The notes beneath the pieces are model-generated. The model saw only the letters and a list, made by a program, of their open reading frames with translations, searched no databases and was not told where the DNA came from. Positions 1-5,460 of a stretch of 6,156 nucleotides of DNA are shown in pieces. This stretch comes from DYMC01 sp035406705 (GTDB lineage Bacteria; Verrucomicrobiota; Lentisphaeria; Victivallales; GWF2-50-93): contig CAYRRM010000087.1 of assembly GCA_964426675.1 (NCBI GenBank), forward strand, positions 1-6,156. The letters are read 5' to 3'. How positions within the stretch are numbered: the first letter of the stretch is position 1; each line of letters begins with the position of its first letter. Position numbers and translations under genes: made by a program.

Positions 1-827
1 GAAGGCATATTGACAAAAGAACTTGCAACAAACGCATCTGCGAAGGAGCAAAGAGACAAAAGTATTCCAAGTATCTGCATCAGAAACACAGAAAGGACTT
101 TATTTCCTGATAGTGCGATAAATACCTCCCGTGATATAAATGTCTGAAATATCCCAGCAGCAATTGCTCCAAGCACAAGATATCGTCCCATCAGCAAAAA
201 ATCATTTTCTGCATGGTGGAAGATTCTTTCTGTTTTAGACAGATTGTGATTATGGGTACAGTACTCTGCTGTATCTTCTTTCAGTATATCCTTGTTTTTA
301 GAGAGCATAAGGGAAATAGCAACTGCTGAGATAAATGTAAGTAGTATCCTTCCCATAACAATATGCAATGAATAAGAAAAGGCGACAAGTGTTGAGAAAA
401 TTGTTATAGGGTTTATAATAGGTGAGGCAAGCATATAAGCCAGCCCGCCAGAAGTATCGACCCCTTTTTTTAGTAATCTCTTTGTTACAATCACATTACC
501 GCAGGAACATACAGGGAAAATGACCCCAAGAAAAGAGCCAATGACAGCAGACAGAAATCTGTTGGGAGGAAAGACCTTTTTAATTTTTTCTTCAGAGACA
601 AAGACCTCTATCAGACCTGATAACAGTGTCCCGATAAGTATGAATGGGATTGCTTCCAGTAGTATTGCTGTGACAACTATAGTGAAAACCTGAATTCTCG
701 GATTTTTAAACAGTTGTGGTATAACTCCAAGATTTCCTGAGTTCCACAGGTTGAGTACAAGCAGAAGAAAAAACACTCCTGTGATGAGAACTATCCTGTT
801 TAAAACATTTTCTTTCTCCTTTTTCAT
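1..827 (-). CDS. ArsP_1/DUF318-family membrane permease, 3' end cut by window
   Basis: A multi-spanning inner-membrane permease of the ArsP_1/DUF318 (UPF0718) family; relatives export arsenicals or metal ions or have no known substrate. The open frame runs 275 codons from ATG 827 to the window edge without a stop. Hydrophobic segments lie at about residues 11-28, 47-72, 92-106, 126-150, 157-175, 212-231 and 244-265. The family signature PVCSCG is at 105-110 and is followed by LASPIINP at 133-140; the cysteine pair C107/C109 is the usual hallmark. A late motif, LCSFADAFVASS (259-270), resembles the C-terminal LCSxxDAF(V/I)A block of the family, so only a short tail is probably missing. The cytosolic loop at about 176-210 holds C190, H192, H194, H204 and H205, which could bind metal (inference). 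A weak AAAGGG ribosome site precedes the ATG. The gene looks somewhat richer in G+C than the hydrolase downstream. The family is confident; the substrate is unknown. Confidence 0.88.
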   Translation of the reverse strand, partial: MKKEKENVLNRIVLITGVFFLLLVLNLWNSGNLGVIPQLFKNPRIQVFTIVVTAILLEAIPFILIGTLLSGLIEVFVSEEKIKKVFPPNRFLSAVIGSFLGVIFPVCSCGNVIVTKRLLKKGVDTSGGLAYMLASPIINPITIFSTLVAFSYSLHIVMGRILLTFISAVAISLMLSKNKDILKEDTAEYCTHNHNLSKTERIFHHAENDFLLMGRYLVLGAIAAGIFQTFISREVFIALSGNKVLSVFLMQILGILLSLCSFADAFVASSFVNMP

Positions 828-918
828 AGAGTGCCCTTTCGTTAATTGGTAATGTATATTAGCTTCAAAAAGTAATTCCTCTTCCTCATCCCTCTCCTCT
901 CATATGTGTAGGAATTCA

Positions 919-934
919 CTACTGTCCAATAAAA
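919..934 (+). repeat. Left terminal inverted repeat of IS4-type element
   Basis: CTACTGTCCAATAAAA matches the reverse complement of 1443-1458 at all 16 positions. Just inside it lies TTGACA (939-944), a possible -35 box, but I see no good -10 box at the right spacing. Confidence 0.85.
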
Positions 935-1019
935 CTTTTTGACAATTTATGATTTTGAGAGCCGACCCCCTGCAGGGTATATTGTTTAAGAAGCAGTTAA
1001 CCCTCACAAGGATGTTGGT

Positions 1020-1439
1020 ATGGAATATAATAGCATAATTTTCAATCAAATATTAAATATGTTGCTGAGGTACCAGTTTGAGCAAGAGGTTGTAAAGGAG
1101 CAAGCGAACAGATATACCAAGCATTTCACAGCGTGGAATCAGTTATTGGTAAACTTATATGCCCAGTCATTGGAAAGAAGAGTTTACAGGATATAGAGAC
1201 AGGACTGAAGATGCATCAGAACACGTGGTATCACTTAGGACTGGTAAAAGTAGCGAAAAATCCTTTTTTTACCCTTATCTTTGGACAGCAGGAATAAGTA
1301 TTCTCTATTGTATCTAACAAGGGTTATCAAAAAACGTCTGTTTACAAGAGTGGATGTTATTGATTTGCTGAATCTGAGTCTCAAAAAAGTTGGAAGGGTA
1401 CGAGACCCTTGCTATGAAATGAGTTTGTTCGAGGGATGA
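1020..1439 (+). pseudogene. IS4-family transposase, frameshifted and missing its core
   Basis: Translation from ATG 1020 gives MEYNSIIFNQILNMLLRYQF and continues through RYTKHFTAWNQLLVNLYAQS, the pattern of the DUF4372 N-terminal domain of IS4-type transposases (typically RYQF...KKFTCWDQLLVLLFAQ). This frame stops at about 1197. After a one-base shift the family continues as GKKSLQDIETGLKMHQNTWY and HLGLVKVAKNP to about 1262. The protein then jumps to a C-terminal piece, YSLLYLTRVIKKRLF followed by TRVDVIDLLNLSLKK, ending in MSLFEG and TGA at 1437-1439. The DDE_Tnp_1 catalytic region between these pieces is absent, so the gene cannot make an active transposase. AAGGA a few bases before the ATG may be the old ribosome site. 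Family assignment rests on recognising these motifs. Confidence 0.8.
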
Positions 1440-1442
1440 AAT

Positions 1443-1458
1443 TTTTATTGGACAGTAG
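1443..1458 (-). repeat. Right terminal inverted repeat of IS4-type element
   Basis: TTTTATTGGACAGTAG is the exact reverse complement of the left repeat at 919-934. It begins four bases after the transposase stop and marks the outer edge of the element next to the truncated recR. Confidence 0.85.
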
Positions 1459-1487
1459 AGATGATATATTACTTAATTCTTGCAGAG

Positions 1488-1688
1488 TTAGAGGTTAAAA
1501 CAATTCTGACATATTTTTATTTTCTTTTTCAGGTTGGCAAGGTTTTCTACAAAATTATCAATGAATTCATTATCACCTGTAATTAAAAAATTCACAATTC
1601 TTTCTGCACTTTTAAGTCCTATACCAGGTAATTTTGAAAAATTTTCAATAAGTTTTTCAACAATTTCAATTTTTTTCAATTTGTCCAA
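1488..1688 (-). pseudogene. recR: recR 5' fragment, recombination mediator, truncated
   Basis: RecR is a ring-forming DNA-binding protein that works with RecO/RecF to load RecA at gaps; intact proteins are about 200 residues. Only 66 residues remain. LPGIGLKSAERIV (20-32) is the helix-hairpin-helix DNA-binding motif, and VENLANLKKKIKICQNCFNL (47-66) leads into the first CxxC (C60, C63) of the four-cysteine zinc finger. The frame then stops (TAA 1488-1490). The second half of the zinc finger, the TOPRIM domain and the C-terminal region are absent, and the IS4 remnant starts 29 bases further on. A +1 frame beyond the stop reads SNS, weakly like the usual LSDS, so a frameshift may also be present. 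The start is TTG (1686-1688) inside the upstream hydrolase, with a 23-bp overlap and no clear Shine-Dalgarno site, which suggests translational coupling. It is almost certainly non-functional as it stands. Confidence 0.87.
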
Positions 1689-3765
1689 ACTTTATGATTT
1701 TTTCAACTACCTTCTTTTTGAATTTCAATGGGATTGCTATAACAAGGGTATTATAGTTTCCATCTTTTGATATATGCAGACCATCCGTCTCTTTAACATA
1801 AATGTTTTCAGGAGCATAAAGAAATAATGTTCCACTTTCCCCTTTGGGTCTTTCAACTGTAAGACAGCATTCCATTTTTTTAGAATTATATTCAAAATTC
1901 TTAATTTCCATTTCCCCCATCATAATATGCATATCTGTTCCAAGTATTGCTGGTTGTTCTTTATCTTTTACAAATCTCAGAACTGTAACACTTTCTTGTT
2001 GGACATTTATATCAATATTGTCTATTCTCTTCCCTTCAAACTTTTCATTCCAGAAATCCCACACTAAATAATTTTGTCCTTTTTCCATTCCAAGAGTTTC
2101 AAAAGGCACTTTTATATTTTTAGGGACTGATTCAAAATTGTATATTGCAAGAACTTTATATTCACCCCATGGTTTAACAATAGAACGCAAAAATAATTTT
2201 GGATAATCAGGTGAAACAGATGTAAAAAGGTCAACAGGAAAACCAATTTCTTTACTTCTTGGTAGTGTTTTTTTAATAAGGTTTAATCTTTCTTCACTAA
2301 TATTACGAATATCATCACCTAATATTGTTGGTCCACCACTGAATGCGTGAATAGTAGCATGTATTTGTGCATGAGTAAGTGGTATAGGTTTATCTACTGT
2401 AAGAAGATTTGAAGAATCGGTAATGTAAAGTTTGCGATGTGTATAATAATGGGCTGCCTGTGAAAGTAATGCTTCTTTAGGACCTGTCCAGAAATCACAT
2501 TTGTTAATTACATAGGAAGCAGGATAAAAAAATGCTTCTTTATTAATATGCCTTCCTTCTCCAAAATCATTACCAACACGAACCCCATCAAGTATTCCCG
2601 CATTATGAACCTGGGGACCTGTGGAACTTAATAAATATGTGTCTTTCCCAGCAGTTTTTTTTAATGTTTTGAGAGCATTTGTATATACCTCTGGCCCTGC
2701 TACAAGATTTTTATTGAAATGTTTTTTATAAGGGAAACGATGAATATTCCCTGCACCCGCTTCAAGAAAATCTACCATATAATACCTTATTCCCCATTTT
2801 CTATATGTCTTAAAAACATTTTTAAGAAACTTTATTGTTTTNNNNNNNNNNNNNNNNNNNNNNNNNNNNNNNNNNNNNNNNNNNNNNNNNNNNNNNNNNN
2901 NNNNNNNNNNNNNNNNNNNNNNNNNNNNNNNNNNNNNNNNNCCTTCAAAATTATGCATACTTGTCCATAAATATTTAAATCCAAATCCAGCAAGGCGTTT
3001 ATTTATAGCATTAAGATTTTCAGAGACAACGTTTGCATAATTATCTTTTCCATCAAATATAGCCCAGGCCTCACCACAAAATCCTAATGGAGTATTTTCC
3101 CAGATATCTGGTTTTATTATATCTTTTACTCTATCTGCCCAATTTTCAAGTTGTGTATAAGGATTATTACCAACTATTATACGAAATATCTCTGTGAGGG
3201 TTGATTCACCCGGTGCCAGTTCCCATCCAGCAAAATCACAATATGCTTGTAATCCATCAAGATCATAAACTGACCTTTTAACTATAAGTTTGGTATTGCA
3301 CCTTTGGAAAGTTAAAAAAGCACCTTGTAAAGATAAATGTTTAGTATTGTTGCTAAATTGAACTATTACTTGACTATTTTCAGGCATTTCAGGGTCATCT
3401 ATCCTATAAACTTTCTGTCCATATATTTGTAATGGAAAAACAGCAACTTCATCTTGCTCATTTTTAAATCCTTCAATTTTGGCATCCAATAAAAATGCCT
3501 TACCAAGTTTAACTGCTCTCTTACCATAATTCATTATTTTTGATTCAATAACCTGTTCTCCATTACTTTCCTTAAAAAATATCTCCCACTCAATATTTTT
3601 TTCTGGAAACTTACAATGCAAAATAAAATTAGATTTATCCTTAATTGAAATTTCTGAAGATACACTTTTAAGGCAAATATCATCAACATCAAGAGACATC
3701 AAACATTCCTTAAACAAAACCCCATTTAAACAAAAACTTATAAGTCCATTTTCAATTTTAACCAT
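1666..3765 (-). CDS. Clan GH-D (GH36-like) glycoside hydrolase, alpha-galactosidase-like, with assembly gap
   Basis: Probably hydrolyses an alpha-linked sugar, with galactoside the best guess; there is no signal peptide, so it should act in the cytoplasm. The 699-codon frame reads as an N-terminal beta-sandwich (about 1-215), a TIM barrel (about 220-505) and beta-rich C-terminal domains (about 515-690). The barrel resembles Thermotoga GalA (GH36): WGIRYYMVDFLEAGAG (324-339) gives candidate nucleophile D332, and LDGVRVGNDFG (392-402) gives candidate acid/base D400. SGGPTILGDDI (476-486), followed by EERLNLIKKTLP, is a late-barrel motif of GH36/GH31-like enzymes. AGGAGA at 3771-3776 lies five bases before the ATG and fixes the start. 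N's replace codons 276-308 and part of 275; GH36 enzymes carry more residues here, so the true gap is probably longer. The TGA overlaps recR by 23 bp, and an IS481 remnant ends about 20 bp upstream. The clan is confident; the exact family and substrate are not. Confidence 0.82.
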   Translation of the reverse strand: MVKIENGLISFCLNGVLFKECLMSLDVDDICLKSVSSEISIKDKSNFILHCKFPEKNIEWEIFFKESNGEQVIESKIMNYGKRAVKLGKAFLLDAKIEGFKNEQDEVAVFPLQIYGQKVYRIDDPEMPENSQVIVQFSNNTKHLSLQGAFLTFQRCNTKLIVKRSVYDLDGLQAYCDFAGWELAPGESTLTEIFRIIVGNNPYTQLENWADRVKDIIKPDIWENTPLGFCGEAWAIFDGKDNYANVVSENLNAINKRLAGFGFKYLWTSMHNFEXXXXXXXXXXXXXXXXXXXXXXXXXXXXXXXXXXKTIKFLKNVFKTYRKWGIRYYMVDFLEAGAGNIHRFPYKKHFNKNLVAGPEVYTNALKTLKKTAGKDTYLLSSTGPQVHNAGILDGVRVGNDFGEGRHINKEAFFYPASYVINKCDFWTGPKEALLSQAAHYYTHRKLYITDSSNLLTVDKPIPLTHAQIHATIHAFSGGPTILGDDIRNISEERLNLIKKTLPRSKEIGFPVDLFTSVSPDYPKLFLRSIVKPWGEYKVLAIYNFESVPKNIKVPFETLGMEKGQNYLVWDFWNEKFEGKRIDNIDINVQQESVTVLRFVKDKEQPAILGTDMHIMMGEMEIKNFEYNSKKMECCLTVERPKGESGTLFLYAPENIYVKETDGLHISKDGNYNTLVIAIPLKFKKKVVEKIIKFGQIEKN
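2842..2941. other. 100-N scaffold gap inside the glycoside hydrolase
   Basis: Exactly 100 undetermined bases, the conventional filler for a gap of unknown size. It removes the barrel region between HNFEG (271-275) and KTIKFLKNVF (309-318), which in GH36-like enzymes holds the second and third barrel strands and substrate-binding residues. The reading frame is the same on both sides, but with an arbitrary gap length this is only weak evidence of continuity. Confidence 0.97.
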
Positions 3766-3770
3766 TTCTT

Positions 3771-3776
3771 TCTCCT
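3771..3776 (-). promoter_or_regulatory. Ribosome binding site of the glycoside hydrolase
   Basis: AGGAGA on the minus strand, five bases from the ATG at 3763-3765. It decides the start codon and shows that the native translation signal survived although the IS481 remnant ends just upstream. I see no convincing -35/-10 pair between it and the IS end. Confidence 0.75.
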
Positions 3777-3786
3777 ATGTTAAAAG

Positions 3787-4407
3787 TCAAAAATTTGTAC
3801 AAGTTGGGTATAACACTTTACCCCCCTGTTTTTGAGACAGAAATTCCATAGGGGATAAATAGCCCAATGACTGGTGTGGACGATTAGGAATTATACTCTA
3901 TCAGCCATTCGGTGTACAAGTGGATTAAAAACATCCGGATTATCTATATAATTACCCATTGTAAAAACTCCTCTTCCAGTGTCCTATTATATCGTTCTAT
4001 TGCAGGATTATCCTCAGGTGTCCTTACCCTTGAAAAATAATGTTCCAAATTAAGGGATTTACAGGTTCACTCAGCTGCTTTATCCTTAACTCCTCCTGCT
4101 GTGTTATCTCCGGCTGCCTCTTCCTCCTCGGACCTGCCCTCTTATCTCCTAAACCTCTAATCCCAAAAAGTTCATACCACCTATACCACTTGTAAAAGGT
4201 CTTCCTGCTTATCCCATAGTACCGGCATACCTTACTGACATTCTCCCACTTCTCATACTTCCTTATCCATTCTAACCGCTGCTTCCCTGCCTTGCTTAAC
4301 TTCTCATACTCCTCTATCCGATATACTATCCCCGGTACCTTCGGCCTGTTTTCTTGCCTCGGAAATGGGATAAACTTACCTACAAACCTACCTGGAAACT
4401 CTACCAT
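3787..4407 (-). pseudogene. IS481/IS3-like transposase, DDE core deleted and frameshifted
   Basis: The intact 5' part starts at ATG 4405-4407 behind a strong AGGAGG site and encodes an N-terminal helix-turn-helix: NVSKVCRYYGISRKTFYKWY (56-75), followed by basic GPRRKRQPEIT and LRIKQL. Straight after this comes, in another frame, NLEHYFSRVRTPEDNPAIER then YNRTLEEEF, the C-terminal end of the rve integrase domain. The E of AIER is the expected last catalytic residue of the DDE triad. The section carrying both aspartates is gone. Further single-base shifts separate GNYIDNPDVFNPLV, EWLIEYNS and NRPHQSLGYLSPMEF, which match the usual ending of this family. The last piece stops at 3787-3789. The apparent 127-codon open frame (4024-4407) is therefore only the surviving N-terminus plus an out-of-frame tail. 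It makes no active transposase. Confidence 0.85.
3794..3808 (+). repeat. Imperfect terminal inverted repeat (transposase 3' side)
   Basis: TTTGTACAAGTTGGG matches the opposite end (4487-4501, minus strand) at 12 of 15 bases. Its inner half encodes part of the transposase C-terminal tail YPTCTNF, as is common when the gene runs into the IS end. Confidence 0.6.
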
Positions 4408-4486
4408 CTACACACCTCCTCCTTTCTGCTCTATTTTACTTATATCTGATACCTTTTCCAGAACCAAGGAGGTGTTACCTATATAT

Positions 4487-4501
4487 CTCAACTTATTCAA
4501 A
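4487..4501 (-). repeat. Imperfect terminal inverted repeat (transposase 5' side)
   Basis: On the minus strand this reads TTTGAATAAGTTGAG, preceded by TG, giving a TGT-type tip. It matches the repeat at 3794-3808 with three mismatches and lies about 80 bp upstream of the transposase ATG. Confidence 0.6.
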
Positions 4502-4603
4502 CAATGCCATATATTTAATGTCTGATGTATCTCTACTCTTTTAAATCTTGAACGGACTTTTAAAAAATAGAAGTCATCTCTGCTGAGTTTAATCTCACTG
4601 TTC

Positions 4604-4627
4604 ACCTATGGAATACATCCCATAGGT
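4604..4627. other. 8-bp perfect hairpin abutting the toxin stop codon
   Basis: ACCTATGG (4604-4611) and CCATAGGT (4620-4627) are perfect inverted repeats around an 8-base loop. The hairpin touches the stop codon of the toxin gene, so it may protect the 3' end of the toxin-antitoxin transcript or help end transcription. It lacks the T-run of a classical intrinsic terminator on the minus strand, so I do not call it a terminator. Confidence 0.5.
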
Positions 4628-4887
4628 TATTTATAAGTATCTTCACTTCTGCGTTTAATATAAATAATTGTAATTATTTTTTGAGAGAAATCTAATCTGT
4701 ATCCTATTCTAAAATCTCCATTTCTTATGCGATAATGTGATTGTTTGCCTCTTTTAATTTTTTTTACTCCCAGCGGTAGTGAGTTAATTTTCAAATTCTG
4801 AATATCTTTATTAATTCTATCCCACTCATCTTTTTTTATTTTTTTAGTATCTTTTTCAACACTTGATTTGAAATTTAGTATCCACAT
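4627..4887 (-). CDS. RelE/ParE-family toxin of a type II toxin-antitoxin pair
   Basis: An 86-residue toxin of the RelE/ParE superfamily. RelE members cut mRNA at the ribosome and ParE members poison gyrase; the sequence does not settle which applies. The fold signature is clear: an N-terminal strand (WILNFKSSVEKD, 2-13), a basic helical hairpin (14-33), then LPLGVKKIKRGKQSHYRIRN (37-56) and GDFRIGYRLDFSQ (57-69), with a final strand IITIIYIKRRSEDTYK (71-86). K45, R46, R53, R60, R80 and Y85 sit where RelE enzymes have their basic patch and terminal Arg/Tyr, which mildly favours an RNase. Its ATG lies four bases after the antitoxin stop, and GAGGA within the last antitoxin codons may serve as ribosome site, so the two are co-transcribed and probably coupled. 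The length is normal for the family and the gene looks intact. Confidence 0.88.
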   Translation of the reverse strand: MWILNFKSSVEKDTKKIKKDEWDRINKDIQNLKINSLPLGVKKIKRGKQSHYRIRNGDFRIGYRLDFSQKIITIIYIKRRSEDTYK

Positions 4888-4891
4888 TAAA

Positions 4892-5125
4892 TTAAAGTCC
4901 TCGTTTTCTTATCCGTTTATAAAACTCTTTTTCAGATAGGACTGGCTCGTTTTCTCTTTCCTGGACAGTAGCAATATCTTCTTCGTCTTCTTTTAATTCT
5001 TCTAATTTTTCTTGAATTGCTTCTGAAACCAAATAATTCATTTTTATTCCATGTTCTTTACAAAACTTTTTTAAATCCTCCGCTACTGATTGCGAAATTC
5101 TGGTTCCTAAAAAAACTTTTTCCAT
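4892..5125 (-). CDS. Ribbon-helix-helix antitoxin of the RelE/ParE pair
   Basis: A 77-residue antitoxin, expected to bind and neutralise the toxin encoded directly downstream and to repress the shared promoter. The N-terminus fits a ribbon-helix-helix DNA-binding domain: strand KVFLGTRI (3-10), helix SVAEDLKKFCKEHG (13-26), then GIKMNYLVSEAIQEKLEELK (26-45). An acidic linker follows (EDEEDIATVQERENE, 46-60), and the C-terminal VLSEKEFYKRIRKRGL (62-77) is the likely toxin-binding tail. I chose ATG 5123-5125 because GGAGGTG (5131-5137) lies five bases upstream. The in-frame ATG at 5153-5155, ten codons earlier, lies within the repeat that overlaps the promoter -10 box and would remove the leader. 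The gene precedes its toxin, the usual order, with a four-base gap. Confidence 0.86.
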   Translation of the reverse strand: MEKVFLGTRISQSVAEDLKKFCKEHGIKMNYLVSEAIQEKLEELKEDEEDIATVQERENEPVLSEKEFYKRIRKRGL

Positions 5126-5142
5126 TTTATCACCTCCAATAT

Positions 5143-5162
5143 CAAATGATAACAAATGATAA
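5143..5162. promoter_or_regulatory. Tandem 10-bp direct repeat, probable antitoxin operator
   Basis: CAAATGATAA occurs twice head to tail (5143-5152 and 5153-5162), followed by a degenerate third copy, CATAAATTAA (5163-5172). RHH repressors bind short sites spaced about one helical turn apart, and this 10-bp array covers the -10 box of the toxin-antitoxin promoter. Autorepression is therefore the natural reading (inference). Confidence 0.65.
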
Positions 5163-5184
5163 CATAAATTAAATCTTTTGACAA
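5156..5184 (-). promoter_or_regulatory. Sigma70-type promoter of the toxin-antitoxin operon
   Basis: On the minus strand, TTGTCA (5179-5184) and TATCAT (5156-5161) are separated by exactly 17 bases. Transcription would start near 5149, giving a leader of about 24 bases that carries the GGAGGTG ribosome site. The -10 box lies inside the second copy of the tandem repeat. Confidence 0.65.
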
Positions 5185-5228
5185 GTCAACTTCTCCACCG
5201 ATTTTGCCAACCATTGATAGATAACCAC

Positions 5229-5256
5229 TTGACAGAATTTTTATATGGTGTATAAA
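5229..5256 (+). promoter_or_regulatory. Candidate sigma70-like promoter facing the flavoprotein gene
   Basis: TTGACA (5229-5234) and TATAAA (5251-5256) are 16 bases apart, a near-consensus pair. It points toward the gene at 5680 but would leave a leader of about 415 bases that includes the double hairpin. It may be the true promoter, the promoter of a lost gene or small RNA, or chance in AT-rich DNA. Confidence 0.4.
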
Positions 5257-5460
5257 TTAGACATGGGAAAAAATAAAAGGCAGAGAGGAGGTGATGAAAG
5301 GTATAAGAGGTAAAGATGTTTTTAGTTGTTTGTAGTTCCGACAAAAACTCTGTTGGGTTTGCAATGTTGTGCAGTAAATTGGGGAAAAAGTGTATTTTAT
5401 CATCCACCATCTGTTCGGTAGAAGGAGTAAAAGGGAAAAGGGAAAGATAATTAGAAAGTT

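Larger units (their letters stand above)
919..1458 (+). mobile_element. Internally deleted IS4-family insertion sequence remnant
   Basis: The 540-bp element is bounded by perfect 16-bp inverted repeats and carries N- and C-terminal fragments of an IS4-type (DUF4372-class) transposase in the expected order. Full-length elements of this kind are usually well over 1 kb, so roughly two thirds is missing, including the DDE catalytic core. I find no flanking target-site duplication: the left flank reads GGAATTCA and the right flank AGATGATA. This fits an old insertion or later rearrangement. A 10-bp palindrome, CCCTGCAGGG, lies at 968-977 in the 5' non-coding part. The element could now move only if a related transposase acted on its ends. 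Confidence 0.82.
3787..4503 (-). mobile_element. Internally deleted IS481/IS3-like insertion sequence remnant
   Basis: About 0.7 kb holding the two ends of an integrase-type transposase and imperfect terminal repeats: TTTGTACAAGTTGGG at 3794-3808 (plus) and TTTGAATAAGTTGAG at 4487-4501 (minus), matching at 12 of 15 positions. Beyond these, both sides continue into a related GTATAACAC / GGTAACAC block. Intact relatives are about 1.1-1.3 kb, so some 400-600 bp are missing from the middle. No target duplication is apparent, and the outer limits are approximate by about 10 bp. Confidence 0.75.

Noticed and set aside
968..977. CCCTGCAGGG palindrome as an attachment or recombination site
   Set aside because: A single 10-bp palindrome inside the IS 5' non-coding end, without a partner copy or integrase.
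1534..1770. Plus-strand frame opposite recR and the hydrolase 3' end
   Set aside because: It is antisense to clearly recognisable proteins and rich in Phe/Ser/Ile, typical of the complement of A-rich coding DNA.
4024..4407. 127-residue HTH protein as a stand-alone regulator
   Set aside because: The HTH belongs to a transposase: the C-terminal integrase pieces follow in shifted frames and terminal repeats flank the whole.
4408..4605. 65-codon minus-strand open frame upstream of the IS481 transposase
   Set aside because: It runs through the IS terminal repeat and 5' non-coding part, has no ribosome site or recognisable domain, and its composition looks like translated non-coding DNA.
1666..5125. 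A defence island built on recR, transposases and toxin-antitoxin genes
   Set aside because: recR is a broken housekeeping fragment, both transposases are dead, and no nuclease, helicase or sensor typical of defence systems is present; only the TA pair remains.
5143..5172. Short repeats as a CRISPR-like or iteron origin array
   Set aside because: Only two exact copies with no spacers and no replication gene nearby; overlap with the TA promoter makes an operator the simpler explanation.
5294..5335. 13-codon leader peptide behind AGGAGG
   Set aside because: The ribosome site is only two bases from the ATG, which is too close, and the peptide shows no attenuator-like run of one amino acid or paired terminator.
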